In this document: positions 18,042-27,463 of the stretch, in pieces | Layout: each line of letters opens with the position of its first letter | Position numbering within the stretch: the stretch's first letter is position 1 | DNA from: Dehalococcoidia bacterium | GTDB lineage: Bacteria > Chloroflexota > Dehalococcoidia > UBA2979 | Assembly: GCA_009379925.1 (NCBI GenBank) | Contig: WHSU01000004.1 | Coordinates: 1-64,000, forward strand | Direction: 5' to 3' | Length of the DNA stretch: 64,000 nt | Position numbers and translations under genes: made by a program | Notes under the pieces: model-generated | Told to the model about the DNA's origin: nothing | The model's input: the letters and a program-made list of their open reading frames with translations, nothing else | Database searches by the model: none

Positions 18042-19326
18042 CTAGAAGTGCAGTTCGTCGGAAGCCAGGTCCCCCTCCGCGAAGCGGGCGAGGCGGAACG
18101 GATGCACGTCGACCTCGGGTTCGTCGCCGGCGGCCAGCTGACTGGCGAGCAGGGCGCCGATCGGACCAAGCGCGAAGCCGTGGCCGCTGAAGCCGGTGGC
18201 GACGACCAGGCCCCGAGGGCCGGGCCGGTCGATCACCGGCACGGCGTCCGGCGTGTAGTCGATGTAGCCGGACCAGATGCGCTCCACGCCGAGCCCGTCG
18301 ACCGAGGGCATCAGCTCTCGAAACCGCGCGAAGGTGCGCCACGCACCATCGATGTCGGGACGCGGCTCTTCGTCGCGGGCGGCGCGCCATACGCTGCGGC
18401 CCCGGTAGCAGCGTCGCCGCATCGCGCGCGATCGAGCGGCCGAGGTGGATGCGTGCTCGGCCTCGACGGCGCGCGTCCAGCATCGAGCGCCAGAACTGAC
18501 GGCCAAAGCGCAGCGTCTCCAGGTCAACGTCGTAGTGGCCCGGCGCGCCCCCCGCCAGGATGAAGCGCCCGTCCCGCCCCTGGCGCAGCGCCACACCTTC
18601 CGCCCATACGACCACGTCCGTGACCGGCCCCACCGGCGTGGTCGACAGCACGGTGCTCCGCACCTTGCGCTGCGGAAGTCGCAGCCCCAGCGGCCACAGG
18701 AGCCGGCTGCTCCACGCCCCCGCCACCACCACCACCGAGGGCGTCGCGACGTGACCACCGCGCTCCACCCGCACGCCGGTCACGACATCCCCGACGACAT
18801 CGATGTGCTCCACGGCGACGCCCGGCAGCACCTCGGCGCCGGCGCGCTCGGCGGCGTGCGCCAGGGCCTGCGCGGCGAGGTGCGGGTCGGCCTGACCGTC
18901 ACCCGGCGACTCGATGCCACCGATGAACGGGTCGACGAGCATTGGGACGCGCTCCAGGACCTGCTCGCGGCTGAGCAGGCGCGTCTCGAGGCCGAGGGCG
19001 GACGCTCGCTGGCGCCACGCCTCGAAGGTCGTCATCTCCTCCGGGTCGTATGCAAGGTCGATGTTGCCGGCGGAGAGCCAGCCCACGTCCTCGCCGAGCT
19101 CGTCCGCCAGGCCTGCCCACAGGCGCCGCGACTCGACGGCGGCCGGGACCTCGCGCAGGTTGCGCCCGTTCTGCCGCACCCATCCCCAGTTGCGGCTCGA
19201 CTGCTCGCCGGCGATCCGGCCCTTCTCCAGCAGTGTGACCCGCAGCCCGCGGCGCGCGAGGTAGTACGCGGCGCCGCTGCCCACGATGCCGCCGCCCACC
19301 ACCACCACGTCTGCCGATTCCCTCAC
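18042..19326 (-). CDS. FAD-dependent DAO-type oxidoreductase, frameshifted
   Basis: A glycine/D-amino-acid oxidase-family flavoenzyme interrupted by one base. The start has the FAD-binding VVVVGGGIVGSGAAYYLARRG and the frame reads well to RDAATLLPG. From there the sequence continues in another frame with WRAARDEEPRPD, the RIWSGYIDYTPDAVPVI segment and the ATGFSGHGFALGP FAD-closing motif. The switch point is a C run at 18400-18403 (G run on the coding strand): removing one base restores a single 427-residue protein of normal size. Homopolymer indel or young pseudogene. The substrate, usually a secondary or tertiary amine or amino acid, cannot be told. Confidence 0.85.
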
Positions 19327-19426
19327 GATGCACCCCCCGCCCGGGCACGATAGCGAGTTGACCAGCCGGGCCGCACCGCATAGACCTCAGCAGGCACACG
19401 CACGGGACCGCGGTTGGAGGACATCG

Positions 19427-20293
19427 ATGCGCCTGGTGACTTACCGGCAGGGGGACGCCGAGCGCGCGGGCGCGATGCTGGATGGCGACCGCATCCTCGA
19501 CCTCAACCGGGCCGATGCGTCACTACCCTCGACGGTGCGGGGACTCCTAGAGGGCGGACCGGAGGTCCTCGAGCGCGCGCGACGCGCGGTAGAGGACGCC
19601 GAGGCGGGCGCGATGGTCGCACTCGCGGACGCCGAACTGCTGGCGCCGGTGCCGGATCCCTCGAAGGTGCTCGCCATCGGACTGAACTACCGCGCGCATG
19701 CGCTGGAGATCGGGATGCCGATCCCGGAGCGGCCGGTGGTCTTCGCAAAGTTCGCGAACACCATCTGCGGCCCGGAGCACCCGGTGGCCGTCCCGCGCGT
19801 CAGCCACCGCGTCGACTGGGAAGCGGAGCTGTGCGTGGTCATCGGCCGCCGCGCGCGGCACGTCGAGGCAGACGCCGCGCTCGAGTACGTCGCGGGCTAC
19901 TGCAACGGCAACGATGTGTCCGTGCGCGACTGGCAGGCCCACGCCGCCACCTGGACCATGGGGAAGAACTTCGACTCGCACGCGCCCATGGGGCCGTGGC
20001 TCGTCACCAGCGACGAGGTGCCCAACCCGGCTGCGCTCACCGTCCGCACATGGGTCAACGACGAACTGAAGCAGGACAGCGTCACCAGCGACCTCATCTT
20101 CAGCGTGCCCCAGCTCATCGAGTACCTGTCCACGGCCATGACGCTGGAGCCGGGCGACATCATCTTCACCGGCACACCCTCCGGTGTCGGTCAGTCGCGT
20201 ACGCCCTCGGAGTGGCTGAAGCCGGGGGACAGTGTACGGGTCGAAGTCGCCGGGCTGGGAGTCCTCGAGAACCCCGTGGTCGCCGAGGAGTAG
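19427..20293 (+). CDS. fumarylacetoacetate hydrolase-family protein
   Basis: A 288-residue FAH-fold hydrolase/decarboxylase. The metal-binding residues are visible: Glu132 and Glu134 in DWEAELCVVIG, and Asp163 in GYCNGNDVSVRD; later GKNFDSHAPMGPW and GDIIFTGTPSGVG complete the active site. Family members cleave C-C bonds in 2,4-diketo acids or hydrate/decarboxylate homoprotocatechuate intermediates using Mg2+. ATG 19427 has TTGGAGG 6 bases upstream; longer in-frame starts add unconvincing sequence. It is divergent from the oxidase gene, with a 100-base shared promoter region. Confidence 0.9.
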   Translation: MRLVTYRQGDAERAGAMLDGDRILDLNRADASLPSTVRGLLEGGPEVLERARRAVEDAEAGAMVALADAELLAPVPDPSKVLAIGLNYRAHALEIGMPIPERPVVFAKFANTICGPEHPVAVPRVSHRVDWEAELCVVIGRRARHVEADAALEYVAGYCNGNDVSVRDWQAHAATWTMGKNFDSHAPMGPWLVTSDEVPNPAALTVRTWVNDELKQDSVTSDLIFSVPQLIEYLSTAMTLEPGDIIFTGTPSGVGQSRTPSEWLKPGDSVRVEVAGLGVLENPVVAEE

Positions 20294-20322
20294 CGACTGC
20301 CCGGCCGCCGGGCCATGAAGAG

Positions 20323-20344
20323 AGGCCGGGCGATTGCCCGGCCT
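20323..20344. terminator. hairpin between convergent genes
   Basis: A perfect 9-bp stem AGGCCGGGC (20323-20331) and GCCCGGCCT (20336-20344) with a GATT loop, lying between the FAH-family stop and the multicopper oxidase stop. No T-run follows in either direction. A weaker GC hairpin precedes it at about 20300-20314. Confidence 0.6.
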
Positions 20345-20376
20345 CCCCACGTCGCCTCGATGACCTGGGAGCGCGG

Positions 20377-21704
20377 CTACTCCTCGACGATCATCGCGGT
20401 GACCATGCCGAACATCCCGTTCGGGCCTTCGGCGTGGCTCAGGATGTGGCAGTGGAACGCCCACGCCCCCAGCTCGGTGGCGTCGACCAGCACATCGATG
20501 CGCTCGCCGGGCGCGACGAGGACGGTGTCCATCATGACCGGTTGCGGCAGCGGGTAGCCGTCACGCTGGATCATCTGCTGGGGCACGCCGTGCAGATGCA
20601 TCGGGTGGATCTGCAGGCCCTCGTTCATGTAGCGGATGCGGATCCGCTCGCCGTGCTTCACCACGATCGGCTGGGTCGCGGGGAAGCCCTTGCCGTTGAT
20701 CGTGTAGCCCAGCGGCCCGTCGTTCAGGATCATCACCAGGTCCTGGTCGACCTCCACCGGCTCGTCCTCCTCGACGATCAGCGCCCCGAGGAGCCCTGAC
20801 GTGACCTGGTGCGCGCTGTTGTAGTGCGAGTGGTACATGTGCGAGCCGGGGTTGCGGACCTCGAACTCGTAGGTGAAGGTCTCGCCGGGCATCACCGACT
20901 CTTGCGTCAGGCCCGGGACGCCATCCATCTCGTTGGGGACCAGCAGGCCGTGGGAGTGGATCGCCGTGGGCTCACTCAGCTCGTTGTGGAGCACGATGCG
21001 GATGCGGTCGCCCAGCTGCACCCGGATCTCGGGGCCCGGCACCATGCCGTTGTAGCCCATGGCCGGGCGGAAGACGCCGGGCTCCACCTCCCACTCGAAC
21101 TCAGAGGCAGTCAGCTCGAAGACCTTCGCGCCATCTTCCGCGATGACGGGGTCGAGGCGTGCTCCGCCCTGCCCCTGCGTCTCGGCGGGGTAGGCCTGCA
21201 TGACCGCCATGTGGATGCGGTCCATCTCCTCGGGAGTCATCGTGCTGTGGTCGGCGCTGTCGCCGCTGCGGTGGTCGGCACTCCCGGTGGCATCGCCCAC
21301 GACCAGGGTGGACCGCATTCCGAGGTCCGCATGACCGGGCACAGAGCACAGCAGCTCATACGCCCCCGCGTCGAGTAACCGAAGCTGAGCGCTTCGGTGG
21401 CGCCGGCGTCCAGCAGGGCCGTCTGGCCGACGCCCTCGACCACAAGGTCGTGCTGGATGCCGCCGGCGTTCGTCACCTCGATGGTGACGTCGGAGCCGGC
21501 TGCCGCGTGCAGCATCTCGGGGACGAGGGCGAACTCGGACAGCTCGACCTGCACGACGGCGTCGGCGGCTGCCGCCGCGCCGTTATCACCGCCCGCACTC
21601 CCCGGCTGTGCCTCCGCCTCCGATCCGATGTTGAACACCGCGATGATCGCGAGCACGAGCGCCGCCGAGGAGATCGACGCCGCCAGCGCTACCAGGAGCT
21701 TCAT
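20377..21704 (-). CDS. multicopper oxidase with N-terminal cupredoxin domain, frameshifted
   Basis: An exported laccase-like oxidase. The signal peptide starts at MKLLVALAASISSAALVL. A cupredoxin domain follows with GGIQHDL and, across the break, LLCSVPGHADLGM, which together supply His-Cys-His-Met type-1 ligands. The main part has the four copper motifs: IHSHG, MYHSHYN, HPMHLHG and HCHILSH followed by Met. The frame changes at about 21380-21382 (TTCGG where TTCCGG would keep frame); adding one base gives a continuous 442-residue protein. Such enzymes oxidise metals or phenols, with O2 reduced to water at a trinuclear site. Apart from the single missing base nothing is damaged. Confidence 0.85.
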
Positions 21705-21856
21705 GGCCGTTCCTCTCGCCCCCGCAACTCCGGTGATCGCGGGACAGGAGGATCGTCGCCCGGACCGAGGCGAGGGGTGAGCGGCGATGGTCCCAGCGGC
21801 ATGTGACCAACGTCACAATCGTCGCCGGGACCGGCCGCGCAGCCTCGGATCTGTCC

Positions 21857-22474
21857 CTAGCCCACGGGGACCGCGGCCGGCTCGAGGATCGCGTCAACGA
21901 AGCCGTAGTCCTTCGCCTCTTGCGCCGTCAGGTAGAGGTCGCGGTCGAAGTCCTGCCGGATCTTCTCGATCGGGTTGCCCGTGCGTTCCGCCAGGATGCG
22001 GCGGCCGATCTCGTTGTTCCGCATCAGCTCCCGCGCCGCGATCTCCACGTCCGACGCCTGCCCCTCGGCGCCGCCCAGCGCCTGGTGCATGTGCACCGTC
22101 GCGTTGGGCAACGCGTAGCGCTTCCCCGCCGCGCCCGAGGCCAGCAGGATCGTCCCCATCGAAGCGGTGACACCCACGGCGACCGTCGAGACATCCGCGC
22201 GAATGAGGTTCATCGTGTCGTGGATCGCCAGGCCGGCGTAGACCATGCCGCCGGGGCAGTTGATGTACATGTGGATGTCGCGGTTCGGGTCCTCGCGGTC
22301 CAGGTAGAGCAGCTGCGCGATCACCGCGTTCGCGCTCTGGTCCGTGACCGCCGTGCCGAGGAAGACCACGCGCTCCTTCAGCAACAGCGAGTAGATGTCG
22401 TACGCGCGCTCACCGCGCGGGCCGCCCTCGACGACCATGGGGACGATGCTCTGGGGGTACTGAGTGGCATTCAT
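21857..22474 (-). CDS. clpP: ATP-dependent Clp protease proteolytic subunit
   Basis: A 205-residue ClpP. The catalytic Ser105 is in GVTASMGT, His130 in VHMHQ, and the Asp lies in DFDRD (175-179), all in the expected places; the hydrophobic N-terminal axial loop and the YINCPGG strand are present. Fourteen subunits form the barrel that degrades unfolded proteins delivered by ClpX or ClpC; neither is in the window. ATG 22474 has GGGAG 6 bases upstream. It is divergent from the ArsR-type regulator over a 59-base AT-rich region. Many genomes of this kind have more than one clpP, so this may be a paralogue. Confidence 0.95.
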   Translation of the reverse strand: MNATQYPQSIVPMVVEGGPRGERAYDIYSLLLKERVVFLGTAVTDQSANAVIAQLLYLDREDPNRDIHMYINCPGGMVYAGLAIHDTMNLIRADVSTVAVGVTASMGTILLASGAAGKRYALPNATVHMHQALGGAEGQASDVEIAARELMRNNEIGRRILAERTGNPIEKIRQDFDRDLYLTAQEAKDYGFVDAILEPAAVPVG

Positions 22475-22497
22475 GTCACGCTCCCTATACGTGCGAC

Positions 22498-22527
22498 TTC
22501 ACTTATATAACTCTAACACGATACAAT
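22498..22527 (+). promoter_or_regulatory. candidate promoter of leaderless arsR-type gene
   Basis: TTCACT (22498-22503), an 18-base spacer and TACAAT (22522-22527) resemble -35 and -10 elements. The ATG at 22534 begins 7 bases after the -10 box, so the transcript would start at or next to the start codon. No ribosome-binding sequence precedes this ATG, consistent with a leaderless mRNA. Confidence 0.5.
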
Positions 22528-22533
22528 GGCGCC

Positions 22534-22866
22534 ATGACCACCGCAGACCCCATCCAGGCGATCGCAGATCCGCGCCGGCGTGCGATCCTTGAGTGCCTGT
22601 GGGAGGGCGAGCACTCGGTCGGCGAGGTGGTCGAGCGATTCGGCCTCACCCAGCCGGCGATCTCGCAGCACCTGAAGGTGCTCCGGGACGCGGGGCTGGT
22701 GACCGTGCGGCGCGAGGGCCAGCGCCGCTACTACGCCGCCGCACCGGAGGGCATGGCGGAGCTACGCGCCTTCCTGGAGCGGTACTGGGCGGCCGAGCTG
22801 CGGCGCGCGAAACGGGAGATCGAAGCGGGCCGCGTGAAGCGGCCAGGGCGAGGAGGCGGACGATGA
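22534..22866 (+). CDS. ArsR-family transcriptional regulator
   Basis: A 110-residue winged-helix repressor of the ArsR/SmtB superfamily: IADPRRRAILECLWEGEHSVGEVVERFGLTQPAISQHLKVLRDAG is split over helix 2 to the recognition helix (about 8-55), followed by the wing VTVRREGQRRYYA. No metal-binding Cys is present, so it belongs to the non-metal group usually paired with SRPBCC (AHSA1) proteins. Exactly such a gene follows, overlapping by 4 bases. Probably controls its own operon and perhaps the divergent clpP. Confidence 0.92.
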   Translation: MTTADPIQAIADPRRRAILECLWEGEHSVGEVVERFGLTQPAISQHLKVLRDAGLVTVRREGQRRYYAAAPEGMAELRAFLERYWAAELRRAKREIEAGRVKRPGRGGGR

Positions 22867-23282
22867 GTAGCAACACCACGACCACCGACGACCGGGCGGT
22901 CGAAGACCGGGCGACCGAGGACCTGGTCGTCGAGGAACGCATCGACGCCCCGCCCGACGAGGTCTACGAGTACCTGGCGGACCCGCGGCGCTTCCCGCGC
23001 CCGGACGACGGCGGGGTCGTGGTCATCGACGAACGCATCGAGGCGGAGCCGCTCCACCGCATCGCCTACCGCGTAACGGCGCGTCCGGCCGGGCTTCCCG
23101 CCCTCCCCGGCACTGTAGAGGTGACGCTGCGCCCGGACGGCGACGGCACCCTCGTGCGCCTCGTGCACCGAGGCCTCCCCGTAGCAGCACTCGCCGGCCC
23201 GCGCGCCCACTGGGGCGCCACCCTGCGAGCCGCGTCGGTGCTCGCCCGCCTGCGCCGCGACGCGATGGCCACAACCGTCTGA
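22863..23282 (+). CDS. SRPBCC (AHSA1/polyketide cyclase-like) protein
   Basis: A 139-residue protein with one START/SRPBCC ligand-binding fold: VVEERIDAPPDEVYEYLADPRRF (split over the first strand and helix), central strands with VEVTLRPDGDGTLVRLVHRG and a C-terminal helix. The first 18 residues are a polar tail. It overlaps the ArsR-type gene (ATGA), a common pairing in which the small hydrophobic-ligand binder accompanies the regulator. Specific ligand unknown. Confidence 0.85.
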   Translation: MSSNTTTTDDRAVEDRATEDLVVEERIDAPPDEVYEYLADPRRFPRPDDGGVVVIDERIEAEPLHRIAYRVTARPAGLPALPGTVEVTLRPDGDGTLVRLVHRGLPVAALAGPRAHWGATLRAASVLARLRRDAMATTV

Positions 23283-23284
23283 CG

Positions 23285-23803
23285 ATGCGCGTCCTCATCC
23301 TCACCGGCCCCTCGGGCGTGGGGAAGACCACCGTGGCTTACGAGGTGGCGCGCCAGCTCGCGTCCGCGGGTGTCGCGCACGCCCTCATCGACACTGACCA
23401 CCTGGACATGGTGCACCCGCAACCGGAGGGACCGGCGCTCTGGGAGTTGACCCGACGCAACCTGGCGGCGGTGTGGGGTAGCTTCGCGGAGATCGGGCAC
23501 GACCGGCTGGTGCTGTCGATGGTGATGCCCAACGCGGCGCGTGACCTGCCCTACATCGAGCGGGCGGTCCCCGGCGCGGACATCCTCGTCGTGCGCTTGC
23601 GGGCATCGAGCGCGACCCGGCGCGAGCGGCTGGCCACGCGGGAGGTCGGCTCCGGCCTCGACGACCATCTCGCATCGAGCGAACGCGCCGCCCGGTACAT
23701 CGAGCAGTCCGCCGATGGCTGGCCGGTGGTCGAGACGGACGGCCGTTCGGTGATCGAGGTGGCCCGGGACGTCATAGCGCTCAGCGGCTGGGTCACGGCG
23801 TAG
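23285..23803 (+). CDS. P-loop kinase-like ATP-binding protein
   Basis: A 172-residue nucleotide-binding protein of the AAA_33/shikimate-kinase-like group. Walker A is GPSGVGKTT at 8-16; a DTDHLD segment near 38-43 could hold the substrate, and RRERLATRE near 115-123 looks like the lid arginines. Similar small kinases phosphorylate antibiotics, gluconate or nucleosides; the substrate is not evident. It begins 2 bases after the SRPBCC stop and so is the third gene of the ArsR operon. Confidence 0.75.
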   Translation: MRVLILTGPSGVGKTTVAYEVARQLASAGVAHALIDTDHLDMVHPQPEGPALWELTRRNLAAVWGSFAEIGHDRLVLSMVMPNAARDLPYIERAVPGADILVVRLRASSATRRERLATREVGSGLDDHLASSERAARYIEQSADGWPVVETDGRSVIEVARDVIALSGWVTA

Positions 23804-23838
23804 CGCGCGGCACATTTCGCGCCGCCGCGAGACACAAC

Positions 23839-23863
23839 GAGGACCGCGCTGAGCGCGGCCCTC
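23839..23863. terminator. hairpin between convergent genes
   Basis: GAGG-A-CCGCGC (23839-23849), a TGA loop, then GCGCGG-C-CCTC (23853-23863): a 6-bp stem extended by 4 bp past a single A/C mismatch. It separates the kinase stop from the binding-protein stop and has no T-run. Confidence 0.55.
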
Positions 23864-23887
23864 TGGGTTGGTGCCTTGCGACCCCAG

Positions 23888-25651
23888 CTACTCGTCGAGC
23901 CAGATCTTCGCGAGCACTTCCGTGCCCACGCCGTAGCCGCGCGTGCGGCTCACGTCGCGGACGGTGCCCTGGTACGCCACCCAGCCCGAGACGGACGAGG
24001 ACTGGGCGGGCGCGTAGAACATCATCTCGCCGTTGCGGCGCTGGATCTGGTAGATCTGCTCCCTACGCGCCTCTTCGTCAAGCTCGACGCGCTGCTGCTC
24101 GTGCAGCCTCGTGATCTCCTCATCGCGTACCCGGCCGTGGTTCGCCGAGTCCTCGCCGAAGAGGCGCTCGACGTAGGCGCCAGGCGTCAGGCTGCTCTCC
24201 AGCCCGTAGACGATCCCGCTGAAGTTCCCAAGGAACGTCTGCGTGATGTACTGCGAGCTGTAGTCCTGTACCTGCGTCTGCACGTTCAAACCGCCGTCGG
24301 TCAGCATGTTGCCCTGCGCCTCCGCCACGCTCTGGAACGTGGTCCCGTAGCGCGAGGTGTAGAGGTACGGGACCGCGCCGGGCGGGAGCCCGATGGCGTC
24401 GAACAGCTCGCGCGCCTCCTCCGGGTTGTACTGGAAGTACTGTGAAGACGGGCCCTGCCCCTCCGACTTCGGGTCCAGCCAGAAGCGCGAACCGAAGGAC
24501 GCCGGCTGGATGTTGTTCCAGCGATCGGACGCATCCAAGCCCGCCTCGCGAAGCTGGCTGACGTTCCCGGCCAGCTCGTTCAGGCCGTCCCGGTCGAGGG
24601 TCATCGAGACGGCCTGCCGGAAGCGCTCGTCGCGCCACACGGCATCCGGGTCTACGTCCGCGCCGGAGAAGGCCATCCAGGCGAGGCCAATGCTCGAACT
24701 ACGCAGCCACTGGATGGAGGGGTCCCGGTCGCGCATGTCCAGGATGTCCTGCGAGTTGATGCTCGCGTTATGGATGTTCCCCGCCTCGAACTGCGTCTTG
24801 GCATTCGCGTATTCCGGGATGACCGCGTCCTCGACCCCGTCCATGTAGGGCAGACCGTCCACGAAGTACTCCGGGTGACGGCCGTACTGCCGCCGCGACG
24901 CGACCTCGTACTTCTCCAGGATCCACGGTCCGGAGCCGATGGGCGTGAGCGCCGGGTCGAAGCCGCCGTCCGCCTCGGTCGGCTGGATCCAGAGCAGGTT
25001 CGCGTCGCCGATCGTCTCGAGGAACGTGGGCGACGGCGCGACGAGCGTGAATTGTAGGGTGTGGTCATCCACCGCCTGGACATCCGTGATCTCCTGCGCC
25101 TGCGTGGAGTTCGGCGACTCGGGGGCGCTCAGGCGTCCCCAGGAGAAGAGGACGTCCTCCGTCGTCACTTCGCGGCCGTTCACCGGGTCCAGATTGTGGA
25201 ACTTTGCACCCTGGCGGAGCTTCACCACCCAGTGCTGTCCGTCCTCGGTCTCCGCGCCCTCGGCCAGGTCCGGCACCGGCAGGAGGTCGAACGGGTCCTG
25301 GTCCGGGTCGGTGTCGATCTTGTAGAGGCGGCTGTAGACGTGCGCGGCAAAGCTCTTGGTGTCGACGCTGGCGTTGGTGTACGGGTCGAGGGTCGGCGGG
25401 TCGCTCACGGCGGTCGAGCGGAAGATGCCACCGCGCTTCGGCTCGCCGCTAGCCTCGGCCGTCCCGGTCCCGGCCGGCGTGGTCCCGGTCCCCGCCGGTG
25501 TCGTGCCCTCGGGGTCGTCGCTGTCGTCCGAGCAGCCGATGAGCGCGGCGCCCAGCAGGCCGCCACCCATGGCGCCCGCGCCGCGAAGCACCGTGCGCCT
25601 CGAGTGGCGCTTTCCCGCGAACCTGCTCCAGTAGTTCGATGAGTCGGTCAA
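23888..25651 (-). CDS. ABC transporter substrate-binding lipoprotein, family 5 (peptide/nickel type)
   Basis: A 587-residue extracytoplasmic binding protein (SBP_bac_5). The N-terminus has a twin-arginine-like SRRTVLRG before a hydrophobic stretch and lipobox LIGC, then an acidic, Gly/Thr/Pro-rich linker. The fold is recognisable from DPPTLDPYTN, the PVNGREVTTEDVLFSW segment and FRQAVSMTLDRDGLNELA. TTG 25651 was chosen since AAAGGA lies 6 bases upstream; an ATG five codons earlier (25666) has no clear site and is the alternative. No permease or ATPase genes adjoin it, so it is an orphan binding protein, perhaps for peptides or other oligomeric solutes. Confidence 0.88.
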   Translation of the reverse strand: MTDSSNYWSRFAGKRHSRRTVLRGAGAMGGGLLGAALIGCSDDSDDPEGTTPAGTGTTPAGTGTAEASGEPKRGGIFRSTAVSDPPTLDPYTNASVDTKSFAAHVYSRLYKIDTDPDQDPFDLLPVPDLAEGAETEDGQHWVVKLRQGAKFHNLDPVNGREVTTEDVLFSWGRLSAPESPNSTQAQEITDVQAVDDHTLQFTLVAPSPTFLETIGDANLLWIQPTEADGGFDPALTPIGSGPWILEKYEVASRRQYGRHPEYFVDGLPYMDGVEDAVIPEYANAKTQFEAGNIHNASINSQDILDMRDRDPSIQWLRSSSIGLAWMAFSGADVDPDAVWRDERFRQAVSMTLDRDGLNELAGNVSQLREAGLDASDRWNNIQPASFGSRFWLDPKSEGQGPSSQYFQYNPEEARELFDAIGLPPGAVPYLYTSRYGTTFQSVAEAQGNMLTDGGLNVQTQVQDYSSQYITQTFLGNFSGIVYGLESSLTPGAYVERLFGEDSANHGRVRDEEITRLHEQQRVELDEEARREQIYQIQRRNGEMMFYAPAQSSSVSGWVAYQGTVRDVSRTRGYGVGTEVLAKIWLDE

Positions 25652-25908
25652 CGAATGTCCTTTCATGGGCGTCGTAGAGCCGCCGAGGCGATCGGGTGCT
25701 CTCGAATGGCGAAGGTCAGTGGGCGGCGGGCAGCGCTGCGGGCCGTCCGCGGGTGATCCTTCATGAGTTGGGCCGTTCCCTCTGCGTCGTGCGCCCCCGG
25801 ATCGCGCGGCGCACAACGTTCGTGGGAAGATTCCCACCCCTTCGAAGGCAAGGTCAACGGCGCGATTGTTATACGGACGGACCCGACAGACGGTAGCCCG
25901 CGTGCCGG

Positions 25909-27156
25909 CTACGTAAGGGCCGCGGACTGGCCCGGCGTGCCGTCGTTGATGACCGGCCACCCGTCGTCAGACCAGGCGATAGGGTCGATCAGGCAGGAGC
26001 GCACGCCTCTGAACTGGTCGCCGGACCACGCGTGGTAGACGAGGTAGTCCTGGTCGCGGTGCCGTAACACCGAGTTGTGCCCGGGACCGCGCCACCACGT
26101 GTTCCCCCGCAGGATGGGGTCGCCTCGCTTCACGAACCCCGCGACCGGCGAGGTCGAGCGGGCGACCCCAACGGCGTAGTCGGCCGTGTTGTACTTGCCG
26201 CCGCTGTAGAACAGATGGTAGAACTCCCCGCGCTTCACGACGGACGGCCCCTCGATCAGTGGCCCTTCCCACGGCAGGTCGTTCAACGCCAGCGCGTAGC
26301 GGTCGCCGACCAATCCCAGGCCGTCCCGAGTGAGTCTCTGCGCGTAAAGCGGCCCGCTCGGGGTGCCATTCGCCGCGTCGGACTTCCAGTAGAGGTACTG
26401 GCGGCCATCGTCATCCCGAAAGAATGTCGCGTCCAGGACGTGGACATCCGCGGAGATGAGCGGCTGCCCGATATCCCGGTACGGCCCCAGCGGGCCATCG
26501 GCGACCGCCGCGCCGATGCAGAGGCGGTCGCTGGACTTGGAGCGCGCGGTGAAGTAAGCGATGTAGCGGCCGCCCACGCGGTGTAGCTCAGGCGCCCAGA
26601 AGTGGCTGTCTTGCGCCCATGCCGGCCGGTTCGCGTGCGTGAAGACGAAGGCGCCCGTCTGCCCCCACCGCGCCAGGTCCGCCGACCAGCGGATCGGGAA
26701 GGCGGGCAGGTTGTGGCTGGTCGACACCATGTAGAAGGTCCCGTTCGCACTGAGGACATGCGGGTCCGGGCAGTTTTCCTCGATGACGGGGTTCTGGAGG
26801 GCCAGCGTGCGGGCTTCCACCACCATCGCCGGGTCTTCTTCCGGCATGACGATCACACGGGGCGTCGCCAGGACTCGCCTTTCCAGCGATGCCCGGTGGA
26901 CTCGTTCGACCTGCGGCTTGATCGCCTGGGGCTTCGCCGCCTGCGCCTCCGGCACGAGGGACGGCACGGCGGCCACCCGCGGACGCGCCCCCGCCAGCGC
27001 CAGCGCCGGTGCCGCGGCAGCGCACCAGAGGAGGAACGAACGCCGCCCGATCCGGCGCGGACCGGGGTTGCCGTTCCTCGCACGCTCTGAACGCACTGCG
27101 CGGGCCCTGCCAGACCACAAGCGTGGCGGGGGGCGCCCGAGCACGGAGCGCCCCAA
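25909..27156 (-). CDS. GH43-like five-bladed beta-propeller glycosidase, exported
   Basis: A 415-residue protein with a twin-arginine signal (RRIGRRSFLLWCAAAAPALALA, in two parts around 35-56) and a glycoside hydrolase family 43/62-type propeller. The likely catalytic residues are Asp131 in NCPDPHVL, the Asp in HVLDATFF and the Glu in LIEGPSVV, in the usual order; STSHNLP and HFWAPELHRVGGRY are typical blades. It would cleave arabinosyl, xylosyl or related linkages outside the membrane. The start is uncertain: TTG 27156 is the farthest, and a GTG 20 codons later also leaves the signal intact. Standing alone, it gives no polysaccharide-locus context. Confidence 0.82.
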   Translation of the reverse strand: MGRSVLGRPPPRLWSGRARAVRSERARNGNPGPRRIGRRSFLLWCAAAAPALALAGARPRVAAVPSLVPEAQAAKPQAIKPQVERVHRASLERRVLATPRVIVMPEEDPAMVVEARTLALQNPVIEENCPDPHVLSANGTFYMVSTSHNLPAFPIRWSADLARWGQTGAFVFTHANRPAWAQDSHFWAPELHRVGGRYIAYFTARSKSSDRLCIGAAVADGPLGPYRDIGQPLISADVHVLDATFFRDDDGRQYLYWKSDAANGTPSGPLYAQRLTRDGLGLVGDRYALALNDLPWEGPLIEGPSVVKRGEFYHLFYSGGKYNTADYAVGVARSTSPVAGFVKRGDPILRGNTWWRGPGHNSVLRHRDQDYLVYHAWSGDQFRGVRSCLIDPIAWSDDGWPVINDGTPGQSAALT

Positions 27157-27463
27157 ACATGTCCTACTGGACGCCTGAGGGAGGAACGGCCGACGGTGCT
27201 GCCATAGCGCGAGAGCGGGTGATCCGACATTGTTACAGCATCATCGCCATTGGTGGCCGTTTCGTTGCAGAAAGGTAACAGACCGCGAGAAAGATGCCAA
27301 GTCAGGGCCCTCGGGCGGCATCGCAACGCCCGTCGAGGCGTGGCCGTCCTGGCGCACGCACGCGTCTCACGTGGCCGGCGGGCGTCCCCCACGACCGATG
27401 GGCTAACATCCGGCCGAGTGCCGCACCCTTCCAGCGCCGCGGGCACGCTCGAAAGGACCAGCC
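27157..27463. other. divergent intergenic region
   Basis: A 307-base gap between the GH43-like gene (minus) and the LLM oxidoreductase (plus), so it should hold both promoters. It contains a less GC-rich stretch at 27225-27285 and a TAACAT hexamer near 27404 that could be the -10 box of the plus-strand gene. A TGTTAC (27231) and GTAACA (27275) pair is noted but the spacing is wide. No open frame here is convincing. Confidence 0.45.

Noticed and set aside
25652-25960. Longer N-terminus for the peptide-type binding protein
   Set aside because: The signal peptide with lipobox starts near 25651, and upstream codons have no protein character.
27231-27280. TGTTAC (27231) and GTAACA (27275) inverted repeat in the divergent promoter region
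   Set aside because: Six-base arms with a 38-base spacer can arise by chance; no regulator gene is adjacent.
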